Shown here one piece after another: positions 1 through 5,334 of a DNA stretch of 7,810 nucleotides. The notes under the pieces are model-generated. The model ran no database searches. It was not told the DNA's origin and saw nothing but the letters and a program-made list of their open reading frames with translations. A program made the position numbers and the translations under genes. How positions within the stretch are numbered: the stretch's first letter is position 1; every line of letters starts with the position of its first letter. The stretch spans positions 1 through 7,810 of the forward strand of contig DHKK01000073.1 in assembly GCA_002404795.1 (NCBI GenBank), given 5' to 3'. Source of the stretch: Clostridiales bacterium UBA4696. Lineage in GTDB: Bacteria > Bacillota > Clostridia > Oscillospirales > Oscillospiraceae.

Positions 1-518
1 AGAGAGTCGCAGCCGGTCTTGGAGACGAACTCCTCGACTTCTTCGGGATGGGTGTAGGAAGCCTCGTGTGCGGCGACCTTCACTTCGTCCTCGATGCCGG
101 CCAGCGTGCCGAGCTCCGCTTCGACGACGACACCGTGGTCATGCGCGTACTCGACGACCTTCTTGGTGATCTCGATGTTCTCTGCAAAGGGCTTGGAGGA
201 AGCGTCGATCATGACGGAGGTAAAGCCGCCGTCGATGCAGGCCTTGCAGGTCTCAAAGTCGGGGCCATGGTCCAGATGCAGGACGATGGGGATATCCGGG
301 CAGCACATGACAGCCGCTTCGACCAGCTTGACCAGGTAGTTGTGGTTCGCGTAGGCGCGAGCGCCCTTGGAGACCTGCAGGATAACGGGAGCGTGCTCTT
401 CCTGGCAGGCTTCGGTGATGCCCTGAACGATTTCCATGTTGTTGACGTTGAAAGCGCCGATGGCGTAGCCGCCGTCGTAAGCCTTCTTGAACATTTCGGT
501 AGAAGTAACCAGAGGCAT
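1..518 (-). CDS. fba: Class II fructose-1,6-bisphosphate aldolase, N-terminal part (cut by left window edge)
   Basis: Reading the minus strand from the ATG at 518-516 gives 172 uninterrupted codons that run off the window at base 1. The protein begins MPLVTSTEMFKKAYDGGYAI and has the class II aldolase landmarks: GAFNVNNME near residues 21-29, HLDHG at 81-85 (D83 is the expected catalytic acid and H84 a metal ligand), GGFTSVMIDAS at 97-107 and VEAELG at 132-137. The family is usually about 280-320 residues, so roughly the C-terminal 40% lies outside, including the later metal-binding histidines and phosphate-binding loops. Class II enzymes use a divalent metal (usually zinc) to interconvert fructose-1,6-bisphosphate with dihydroxyacetone phosphate and glyceraldehyde-3-phosphate in the cytosol. 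An AAGGAG ribosome binding site lies just upstream of the start. The divergent phosphofructokinase makes this enzyme's substrate, which supports the call. Confidence 0.95.
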   Translation of the reverse strand, partial: MPLVTSTEMFKKAYDGGYAIGAFNVNNMEIVQGITEACQEEHAPVILQVSKGARAYANHNYLVKLVEAAVMCCPDIPIVLHLDHGPDFETCKACIDGGFTSVMIDASSKPFAENIEITKKVVEYAHDHGVVVEAELGTLAGIEDEVKVAAHEASYTHPEEVEEFVSKTGCDS

Positions 519-555
519 AATGACATCTCCTTGTTTTATTCAAATTCCACGAAGA

Positions 556-584
556 ATTCTAGCAAATTTCAGCTATTTTTGCAA
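556..584 (-). promoter_or_regulatory. Predicted sigma-A promoter of the aldolase gene
   Basis: On the minus strand, TTGCAA (584-579) and TAGAAT (561-556) are separated by exactly 17 bases. A TG one base before the -10 box makes it an extended -10. Transcription would start near 549, giving a leader of about 30 bases. An inverted repeat CTATT-N5-AATAG (573-587) covers the -35 box and could be an operator, but it is short. The call rests on pattern only. Confidence 0.7.
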
Positions 585-592
585 TAGACGAA

Positions 593-621
593 TTTACAAT
601 TTCCGCGGGATGTGATATATT
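593..621 (+). promoter_or_regulatory. Predicted sigma-A promoter of the phosphofructokinase gene
   Basis: TTTACA (593-598), a 17-base spacer and TATATT (616-621), with TG at 613-614 forming an extended -10, make a strong Gram-positive type promoter. Transcription would start near 628, leaving a leader of about 40 bases that ends in a GGAGG (653-657) nine bases before the ATG. Its -35 box sits only 8 bases from that of the divergent aldolase promoter. Confidence 0.75.
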
Positions 622-666
622 TTGTTTTGTTCAACATATTCTAATCGCATACGGAGGTAATTTATT

Positions 667-1905
667 ATGTCTGAAGCATTGAAAGGCGCATTGATCATCG
701 GTCAGTCCGGCGGCCCGTCTTCCGTCATCAACGCCAGCGCGTACGGCTGCATCCGCACCGCGCTCGACGCCGACTGCATCACCAGGGTCTACGGCGCATA
801 TCACGGCATCAAGGGCGTTCTGAACGACGAGCTTCTGTGCATGGACGAAGAAGACCGTGCCGAGCTTGACCGCCTGCCCTATACTCCGTCTTCTGCCCTC
901 GGTTCCTGCCGCTACAAGATCAAGGACCCGGATGACGACGACACCGATTACAAGCGCATTCTTGAGATCTTCAAGAAGTACGATGTCCGCTATTTCTGCT
1001 ACAACGGTGGCAACGACTCCATGGATACCTGCAACAAGATCTCCAAGTATATGAAGAAGGTCGGCTACGAATGCCGCGTCATGGGCATCCCCAAGACCAT
1101 CGACAACGACCTCTTCGGCACCGACCACTGCCCGGGCTATGCGTCCGCCGCCAAGTATATCGCGACCTCCATCATGGAAGTCTCCCGCGATGCGCACGTC
1201 TACGACACCGGCATGATCACCATCATCGAGTGCATGGGCCGTCACGCGGGCTGGCTGACCGCCGCTGCCGCGCTGGCCAACGAAGAAGAGCCCTGCTGCG
1301 ACTTCATCTACCTGCCCGAGGTCAACTTTGACATGGACAAGTTCGTCGCCGACGTCTCCAAGCGCTATGAGGAGAAGAAGAACTGCATTGTCGCCGTCTC
1401 CGAGGGCGTGCACTATGCCGACGGCAGCTTCGTCTCCGAAGCCAAGACCGCCGCGACCGACGGCTTCGGCCATGCCCAGCTGGGCGGCCTGGCTGCGACG
1501 CTCGCCAACATCATGAAAGAGCGCACCGGCGCCAAGGTCCGCGGCATCGAGCTCAGCCTGCTGCAGCGCTGCGCCGCGCACTGCGCCTCCGGCACCGACA
1601 TCGAGGAAGCCTTTATGTCCGGCAAGACCGCTGTCGAGCAGATGATCGCCGGTGTGACCGACAAGATGGTCGGCTTCGAGTGCGACCGCACGAACGGCTA
1701 CACCTGCAAAGCCAAGCTGTTTGACCTCTCCGACGTCGCCAACTTCGAAAAGAAGTTCCCGGCCGAGTGGATCACCCCGGAAGGCAACAACGTCACCGAG
1801 GACTTCGTCAAGTACGCCATGCCGCTCATCCAGGGCGAGACGAAGCTCGAGAAGGTCGACGGCCTGCCCCGCTTCGCAAGACTGAAGAAGGTCTTCGCAA
1901 AGTAA
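667..1905 (+). CDS. pfp: 6-phosphofructokinase, PPi-dependent type (diphosphate--fructose-6-phosphate 1-phosphotransferase)
   Basis: This 412-residue cytosolic protein belongs to the PfkA-type phosphofructokinase family. Visible landmarks are the N-terminal GQSGGPSSVINAS loop (residues 12-24), GGNDS (114-118), PKTIDND (142-148, with D146 the equivalent of E. coli catalytic Asp127) and the fructose-6-phosphate motif MGRHAGW (190-196). Two positions that separate donor types read as PPi-specific: D117 replaces the ATP-enzyme glycine (Gly104 in E. coli), and K143 replaces the glycine before TIDND (Gly124). The predicted reaction is therefore the reversible phosphorylation of fructose-6-phosphate by pyrophosphate, which would save ATP and could also serve gluconeogenesis. 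The length exceeds the roughly 320-residue ATP enzymes and fits PPi types. The gene is monocistronic, with a clear promoter and a terminator at 1928-1961. Donor specificity is inferred from these two residues. Confidence 0.93.
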   Translation: MSEALKGALIIGQSGGPSSVINASAYGCIRTALDADCITRVYGAYHGIKGVLNDELLCMDEEDRAELDRLPYTPSSALGSCRYKIKDPDDDDTDYKRILEIFKKYDVRYFCYNGGNDSMDTCNKISKYMKKVGYECRVMGIPKTIDNDLFGTDHCPGYASAAKYIATSIMEVSRDAHVYDTGMITIIECMGRHAGWLTAAAALANEEEPCCDFIYLPEVNFDMDKFVADVSKRYEEKKNCIVAVSEGVHYADGSFVSEAKTAATDGFGHAQLGGLAATLANIMKERTGAKVRGIELSLLQRCAAHCASGTDIEEAFMSGKTAVEQMIAGVTDKMVGFECDRTNGYTCKAKLFDLSDVANFEKKFPAEWITPEGNNVTEDFVKYAMPLIQGETKLEKVDGLPRFARLKKVFAK

Positions 1906-1927
1906 GCACCCCGCAAACCCGAAAATC

Positions 1928-1961
1928 AAAAGCGCCCGGACAGCCGTCCGGGCGCTTTTTT
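1928..1961 (+). terminator. Rho-independent terminator between convergent genes
   Basis: A 10-bp perfect GC stem (GCGCCCGGAC at 1932-1941 with GTCCGGGCGC at 1946-1955) closes a four-base AGCC loop. Six T residues follow (1956-1961) and four A residues precede it. The T-tract makes it a strong terminator for the kinase gene. The upstream A-rich stretch (1922-1931) gives a partial T-tract on the other strand, so it probably also stops the convergent aminotransferase transcript. Confidence 0.92.
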
Positions 1962-1976
1962 GCGGAAATATCAGAT

Positions 1977-3254
1977 TTACTGCATCTGCTGCTCCAGCGC
2001 GGCCAGGCGCAGGCTGGTGCAGAAGATCTCCATCGCCTGCTCCAGCTCCTCGACCGGGGGCAGGGAGGGGGCGATGCGGATGTTGGAATCCTGCGGGTCG
2101 CGGCCGTAGGGGAACGTCGCGCCCGCGCCGGTCATGACGACGCCCGCTTCCTTGCAGAGGGCCAGCGTGCGCTTGGCAAGACCCGGCTTCGTGTTGACCG
2201 AGACGAAATAGCCGCCCTTCGGCCGCTGCCAAGAGGCGATGCCGAGCGGCGCGATCTCGGTATCGAGATGGCGCAGGACGCACTGGAACTTCGGGTTCAG
2301 GATGGCCGCGTGCTTTTTCATGAGCTCCAGCGTGTGGGCCTTGTCCTTGAGATAGCGCACGTGGCGCAGGGAGTTGACCTTGTCGTAGGAGATGGTCTGG
2401 ATGCCGATGAGCTTCTGCAGGTAGGCCTGATTGGCCTCGCTCGTGGCCATGACGGAGAAGCCCGCGCCGGGCAGCGTCACCTTCGACGTGGAGGCGAATT
2501 CGTAGACCATATCGGGATTGCCCGCCTCGCGGCAGAGCGTCAGGATGTCCCGGAAGGGGACGAAGTCGCCGTCAAACTCGTGGATGCAGTAGGCGTTGTC
2601 CCACATGAGGGCAAAATCGGGCGCGGCGGGTTTCAAAGCCGCGATGCGCGCGATGGTCTCGTCGGAATAGACGATGCCGTCGGGGTTCGAATACTTCGGC
2701 ACGCACCACATGCCCTTGACAGCCGGATCCTTGACAGCTTCTTCGACCAGATCCATGTCCGGGCCGGTCGGGGTCATGGGGATGGTGATGAGCTCAAAGC
2801 CGAAGGACTCGGTGATCTTGAAATGGCGGTCATAGCCGGGGGCCGGGCAGAGCCACTTGACGGTATCGAGCCTGCACCACGGCTTTTCCGAGCGTGCAAG
2901 GCCGTGCGTATAGCCCTTGCTGACCAGATCGTACATGAGCGTCAAAGAGGCGTTGCCGCCGATGAAGCACTCCTCCGGCCTGCAGCCGAGCACGTCCGCC
3001 CAGAATTCCTTCGCTTCCTTGAGGCCCGCCAGCTCGCCGTAGTTGCGGGCGTCGACGCCGTCCGAGATGCAGTCTTCCGGGGTCTTCAGAATGCTCAGAA
3101 TATCGGAGACGAGATCCAGCTGCTCCTTGCCGGGCTTGCCGCGGGCCATATTCAGCTTCAGATGCTTGGCCTGCAGCGCGTCGAACTGCGCTTTGACCGC
3201 TGCGTATTCCTCGCGCGCCTGGGCGGGGGTCAGATCCTGGTATGCAATACTCAT
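1977..3254 (-). CDS. Aspartate aminotransferase, type Ic (PLP-dependent fold type I)
   Basis: The product is 425 residues from the chosen start, MSIAYQDLTPAQ. It shows fold-type-I PLP landmarks: SNPDG near 189-193, MWDNAY near 217-222 (the aspartate that holds the PLP ring nitrogen) and STSKVTLPGAGF at 255-266, with K258 the probable Schiff-base lysine. The overall sequence, including NMARGKPGKEQLDL near the N-terminus, fits the type Ic family of about 420-430 residues (Pfam Aminotran_MocR), whose characterised members move amino groups between aspartate and 2-oxoglutarate. Unlike MocR proteins it has no DNA-binding domain. An in-frame ATG 27 bases upstream (3281) has no ribosome binding site, whereas the chosen ATG follows AAAGGA, though at a long spacing of 11 bases. 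The gene has its own promoter and shares a terminator with the kinase. Exact amino-acid substrate range cannot be read from sequence. Confidence 0.9.
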   Translation of the reverse strand: MSIAYQDLTPAQAREEYAAVKAQFDALQAKHLKLNMARGKPGKEQLDLVSDILSILKTPEDCISDGVDARNYGELAGLKEAKEFWADVLGCRPEECFIGGNASLTLMYDLVSKGYTHGLARSEKPWCRLDTVKWLCPAPGYDRHFKITESFGFELITIPMTPTGPDMDLVEEAVKDPAVKGMWCVPKYSNPDGIVYSDETIARIAALKPAAPDFALMWDNAYCIHEFDGDFVPFRDILTLCREAGNPDMVYEFASTSKVTLPGAGFSVMATSEANQAYLQKLIGIQTISYDKVNSLRHVRYLKDKAHTLELMKKHAAILNPKFQCVLRHLDTEIAPLGIASWQRPKGGYFVSVNTKPGLAKRTLALCKEAGVVMTGAGATFPYGRDPQDSNIRIAPSLPPVEELEQAMEIFCTSLRLAALEQQMQ

Positions 3255-3310
3255 TCCGGTAAAGATCCTTTCTTTCTTCATACTTTGCAGCGCGGCTGCC
3301 TGTGAATTTC

Positions 3311-3339
3311 AGTATATCGCGTCCGGGCGGGAAAAGCAA
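3311..3339 (-). promoter_or_regulatory. Predicted promoter of the aspartate aminotransferase
   Basis: On the minus strand, TTGCTT (3339-3334), a 17-base spacer and TATACT (3316-3311) form a plausible sigma-A promoter. The start would be near 3304, about 50 bases before the chosen ATG. It overlaps the T-rich stretch after the upstream regulator gene, so the aminotransferase is probably transcribed separately from that regulator. Confidence 0.55.
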
Positions 3340-3370
3340 GAAGAAAGCCGGAGGATGAAGGTCATTCCGG
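3331..3370 (-). terminator. Possible weak terminator of the CRP-like regulator
   Basis: On the minus strand, CCGGA-ATGA (3370-3362) pairs with TCAT-TCCGG (3358-3348, with a two-base bulge) around a three-base loop. A pyrimidine stretch rich in T, interrupted by C and G, follows (3347-3331). The hairpin includes the regulator's own TGA stop codon. The short stem and broken T-tract make this only a moderate candidate. Confidence 0.4.
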
Positions 3371-4024
3371 CTGGAAAAGCGTGAAGTCGCTGCGCTCGGC
3401 GCGCAGCAGCCCCTCGCGCTGCATCTTGGAGAGCTCGGCGGACATCGCGCTGCGGTTGACCGACAGGAAATCCGCCAGCTGCTGGCGGTCGAAGGGGATG
3501 CGGAAGCTGGCGCTGCCGGCCCGGCGCGCCTGCGCGGAGAGATAGGCCAGCAGCTTTTCGCGCGTCGAGCGCTGCGAGAGATACCCGGCCTTCTCGTTCA
3601 GCTGCATGTTTTTCTCCGCCAGCACGCGGATGAGATTCTGCGACAGCGTCCGGTGCTGCGCGCAGACCTTTTCGCAGGGGGAGAAGACCGCGCGGGTATC
3701 GAGATACAGAACGCGCCCATCCGTTTTGCACAGCACGCTCACCGGCGCGCGCGCCCGCACGCAGGCGAAGGCCTCGGCGAACAGCTCGCCGGGCCCGGCC
3801 GCGGCCAGCAGATTGCGGTTGCCCCAGAAATCCTCCTGCAGCAGCTCGACCTCGCCCGCCAGCACGACCCCGGCGAAGCGGACCTCGTCGCCCGCCCGCA
3901 GAAGAAACTGCCCGCGGCGAAAGCCCGTCTGCCGCGCAGACAAACAGGGAAGAATGGCTGCGATCTCGTCCTCCGTCAGTCCCGCAAACAGCGAGCATGC
4001 GGAAAGCGCCGGAAAAACCTCCAT
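3362..4024 (-). CDS. CRP/FNR-family transcriptional regulator
   Basis: This 220-residue protein has the usual two-domain layout. The N-terminal cyclic-nucleotide-binding-like beta barrel covers about residues 8-115, with RRGQFLLRAGD and GELFAEA visible. A long dimerisation helix follows at about 118-145, then a C-terminal winged helix with HTH at about 177-206 (FDRQQLADFLSVNRSAMSAE). The arginine-serine pair that binds cAMP in E. coli CRP is absent after GELFAEA, so cAMP is an unlikely ligand. FNR's N-terminal [4Fe-4S] cysteine cluster is also absent. Six cysteines are present (10, 27, 88, 99, 117, 121), two of them spaced as CEKVC. AAAGGAG lies nine bases upstream of the ATG. The gene is divergent from a zinc-ribbon/ferredoxin operon, and the shared gap holds a CRP-geometry palindrome. 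It probably controls that operon in response to a redox or nitrosative signal; the signal is inferred from context only. Confidence 0.92.
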   Translation of the reverse strand: MEVFPALSACSLFAGLTEDEIAAILPCLSARQTGFRRGQFLLRAGDEVRFAGVVLAGEVELLQEDFWGNRNLLAAAGPGELFAEAFACVRARAPVSVLCKTDGRVLYLDTRAVFSPCEKVCAQHRTLSQNLIRVLAEKNMQLNEKAGYLSQRSTREKLLAYLSAQARRAGSASFRIPFDRQQLADFLSVNRSAMSAELSKMQREGLLRAERSDFTLFQPE

Positions 4025-4039
4025 AAGTTTCAGCTCCTT

Positions 4040-4055
4040 TGTTGGAAAAACAACA
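4040..4055. promoter_or_regulatory. Candidate operator of the CRP-like regulator (TGTTG-N6-CAACA)
   Basis: The 16-base inverted repeat TGTTG-GAAAAA-CAACA has the same 5-6-5 spacing as the classical CRP site TGTGA-N6-TCACA. Its centre (4047.5) falls 41.5 bases upstream of the start expected from the TATACT box at 4077-4082, the class II activator position. For the divergent regulator gene it would lie at about +8 to +23, a position suited to autorepression. The start sites are predictions with an error of a few bases. Confidence 0.6.
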
Positions 4056-4082
4056 TACTATTTTCTTATAGTATCCTATACT
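4055..4082. promoter_or_regulatory. Overlapping symmetric half-sites over the divergent -10 boxes
   Basis: Two nested inverted repeats share a central arm: ATACTA-N8-TAGTAT (4055-4074) and AGTAT-N3-ATACT (4070-4082). They cover the -10 boxes of both divergent promoters. They may be a second operator, or partly a by-product of two facing TATACT-like boxes. The symmetry is certain; a regulatory role is speculative. Confidence 0.4.
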
Positions 4083-4098
4083 GAGACCAGAAAGTCAA
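4070..4098 (-). promoter_or_regulatory. Predicted promoter of the CRP-like regulator
   Basis: On the minus strand, TTGACT (4098-4093), 17 bases, then GATACT (4075-4070). The -35 box is near consensus and overlaps the start of the opposite operon's ribosome binding site. The start would be near 4063, about 40 bases before the ATG. Confidence 0.45.
4077..4082 (+). promoter_or_regulatory. Predicted -10 box of the zinc-ribbon/ferredoxin operon
   Basis: TATACT lies 29 bases before the ATG at 4112 and gives a start near 4089. The hexamer 17 bases upstream is CATACT, a poor -35. A good -10 with a poor -35 is expected of a promoter that needs an activator, and the palindrome at 4040-4055 is placed correctly for one. 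Confidence 0.5.
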
Positions 4099-4111
4099 GG
4101 AGGTGTGCAGA

Positions 4112-4414
4112 ATGATCATGGACGGCTGTCAGGGCAAGCCGCGGACTCCGACGATCGAGGACCGCATCTGCCCGAATTGCGGCAATCCCATTGAGATTTT
4201 TTCCACGGACACCGAGGTCGCCTGCGACAAGTGCGGCTTCGTCGTCTACAACGACAAGCTCAGCTGCGTGCAGTGGTGCAAATACGCCAAACAGTGCGTG
4301 GGCGAGGAGACCTATGAAAAGCTGATGATCATTGCCCGCCGCAATCAGGAAAAGGCGGACGCCGAGCGCCGGGCAAGACTGGAAGCCAAACGCGAACAGG
4401 AGGACAACACATGA
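4112..4414 (+). CDS. Small Cys-rich zinc-ribbon protein, uncharacterised
   Basis: This protein has 100 residues from the ATG at 4112, which follows a full AAGGAGGT (4097-4104) with proper spacing. In-frame starts at 4103 (GTG, inside the ribosome binding site) and 4118 are less well placed. Residues 20-41 form a zinc-ribbon-like arrangement, CPNCG-x13-ACDKCG (C20, C23, C38, C41). A second cysteine group follows, C52-x3-C56-x5-C62, in a stretch reading CVQWCKYAKQCVG. The C-terminal third (about 67-100) is highly charged and likely helical, rich in Arg, Lys and Glu. No signal peptide or membrane segment is seen. The stop codon overlaps the next gene's start (ATGA), so the two are probably translationally coupled. 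I do not recognise a named function. A metal- or Fe-S-linked partner of the downstream ferredoxin protein is a reasonable inference. Confidence 0.87.
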   Translation: MIMDGCQGKPRTPTIEDRICPNCGNPIEIFSTDTEVACDKCGFVVYNDKLSCVQWCKYAKQCVGEETYEKLMIIARRNQEKADAERRARLEAKREQEDNT

Positions 4415-5163
4415 AACGGACCATCATCACCATCGACGAAGCCGCCTGCACGGGCTGCGGCCTGTGCGCCGAGGCGTGCCACGAGGGCGCAATCGCCATC
4501 GTGGACGGAAAGGCGAAGCTGATCCGCGACGATTACTGCGACGGGCTGGGCAACTGCCTGCCGGTCTGTCCGGTGGACGCGATCCATTTTATCGAGCGCG
4601 AGGCCGCGGCCTATGACGAGGCTGCCGTGAAGCGCGCAAAGCTCGAAAAGCTGACGGCCGAGGCGGTAAAAAACGTGCAGGCGGCCAAAAAGCCGGGCGC
4701 GCCCGCCCCGGACAAGCTGGCCTGCGGCTGCCCCGGCACGCAGGTGCGCGCCATGCACCATCCGGCCGCCGCGGCGCAGCCCGCGCCCGGGCAGCTGCAG
4801 AACTGGCCGGTTCAGCTGCGGCTCGTGCCGGTCCGCGCGCCGTATTTTGACGGCTGTGACCTGCTCGTCGCCGCCGACTGCACGGCCTACGCCTATGGGA
4901 ATTTTCACGCGGACTTCATCCGCGGCCGTGTGACGCTCATCGGCTGCCCGAAGCTGGACAGCGCGGACTACGAGGAGAAGCTGACCGCGATCCTCACGGA
5001 GAACGACGTGCGCAGCGTGACGCTCACGCGCATGGAGGTCCCGTGCTGCGGCGGGCTGGAATACGCCGCCCGCCAGGCGATCGCGCACAGCGGCAGGGCC
5101 CTTCCCCTGCGTGTCGTGACGATCAGCGCGGAGGGCCGGATCCTGCAGGAGCAGACAACATAA
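4411..5163 (+). CDS. Ferredoxin-domain (4Fe-4S) redox protein with Cys-rich C-terminal domain
   Basis: This 250-residue cytosolic protein starts four bases inside the preceding gene, with AGGAGG upstream. Residues 1-60 are a two-cluster ferredoxin fold. The first motif is complete (C13, C16, C19, C23: CTGCGLCAEAC). The second reads CDGLGNCLPVCP (C43, C49, C53) and has leucine 46 where the second cysteine should be. A helical, charged linker with alanine/proline stretches (about 65-103) leads to a second domain with CGCPG (105-109), C149, C157, IGCPKLD (177-183) and PCCGGLEYA (211-219). PCCGGL recalls the CCG elements of heterodisulfide-reductase-type proteins, but the resemblance is short. 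Likely an electron-transfer or redox-sensing protein. In Clostridia, similar proteins beside CRP/FNR regulators are often found near the hybrid cluster protein gene hcp (from memory), but hcp is not in this window. The substrate is unknown. Confidence 0.87.
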   Translation: MKRTIITIDEAACTGCGLCAEACHEGAIAIVDGKAKLIRDDYCDGLGNCLPVCPVDAIHFIEREAAAYDEAAVKRAKLEKLTAEAVKNVQAAKKPGAPAPDKLACGCPGTQVRAMHHPAAAAQPAPGQLQNWPVQLRLVPVRAPYFDGCDLLVAADCTAYAYGNFHADFIRGRVTLIGCPKLDSADYEEKLTAILTENDVRSVTLTRMEVPCCGGLEYAARQAIAHSGRALPLRVVTISAEGRILQEQTT

Positions 5164-5192
5164 ACGCCCTCAGGCGGACAAACCAGACCGGG

Positions 5193-5240
5193 ACCCCGGC
5201 GCGGCCAACGTTGGCCGCGCCGGGGTTTGCTCGTTTCGAA
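5193..5240 (+). terminator. Terminator with perfect 34-base palindrome
   Basis: Bases 5193-5226 are a perfect inverted repeat centred at 5209/5210 (ACCCCGGCGCGGCCAAC and its complement), giving a very stable GC stem. It is followed by TTTGCTCGTTT, a broken T-tract. It lies 30 bases after the ferredoxin gene's stop and before the next promoter, so it most likely ends the zinc-ribbon/ferredoxin transcript. Confidence 0.85.
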
Positions 5241-5271
5241 GCAAATTCAGATTATTTATTTTTATATTTAT

Positions 5272-5310
5272 CAAATCAGATTTGACATTCCAATGAGAAT
5301 GTGATAGAAT
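5272..5310 (+). promoter_or_regulatory. Near-consensus promoter with embedded palindromes, upstream of the M29-like/ArsR operon
   Basis: TTGACA (5282-5287), a 17-base spacer and TAGAAT (5305-5310) with an extended TG (5302-5303) form the strongest promoter in the window. The start would be near 5317 and the leader about 18 bases. Two palindromes overlap it. CAAATC-A-GATTTG (5272-5284) covers the left part of the -35, and CATTC-N6-GAATG (5286-5301) fills the spacer. Both are placed to block RNA polymerase, as expected for an ArsR-family repressor controlling its own operon. Which one, if either, is used cannot be told from sequence. Confidence 0.75.
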
Positions 5311-5334
5311 CGCGGACACGGAGGAGGTGTGCGT

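Noticed and set aside
48..587. 179-codon plus-strand frame over the aldolase
   Set aside because: The minus strand gives an unmistakable class II aldolase. The plus frame is its complement and extends through the aldolase promoter.
631..2283. 550-codon open frame on the minus strand opposite the phosphofructokinase
   Set aside because: It is antisense to a clearly conserved enzyme and runs into the convergent gene. Its composition (Val, Asp, Gly, Ala, Leu repeats) is what strong GC third-position bias gives on the opposite strand, and no domain is visible.
3255..3281. Upstream ATG of the aminotransferase at 3281
   Set aside because: No ribosome binding site precedes it, while AAAGGA lies inside the extension and serves the ATG at 3254. 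The added residues (MKKERIFTG) are the translated leader.
1767..3305. 512-codon open frame on the plus strand opposite the aminotransferase
   Set aside because: Same cause: an antisense shadow of GC-biased codons. It overlaps a good terminator and a conserved PLP enzyme and has no ribosome binding site.
3362..4024. Calling the regulator FNR or a cAMP receptor protein
   Set aside because: It lacks FNR's N-terminal cysteine cluster and CRP's cAMP-binding Arg-Ser, so only the superfamily name is supported.
4103..4111. GTG start for the small zinc-ribbon gene, and the similar GTG at 5329 for the M29-like gene
   Set aside because: Both GTGs lie within or directly against the ribosome binding site. 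The ATGs at 4112 and 5335 are properly spaced.
4345..5088. 247-codon minus-strand frame opposite the ferredoxin gene
   Set aside because: It is a shadow of the cysteine-patterned ferredoxin frame and has no promoter or recognisable motif.
5231..5281. AT-rich stretch with related CAAATTCAGATT and CAAATCAGATT sequences, considered as a repeat array or riboswitch
   Set aside because: There are only two imperfect copies and no conserved riboswitch fold. It is simply the AT-rich upstream region of the next promoter, although the second copy is part of a candidate operator.
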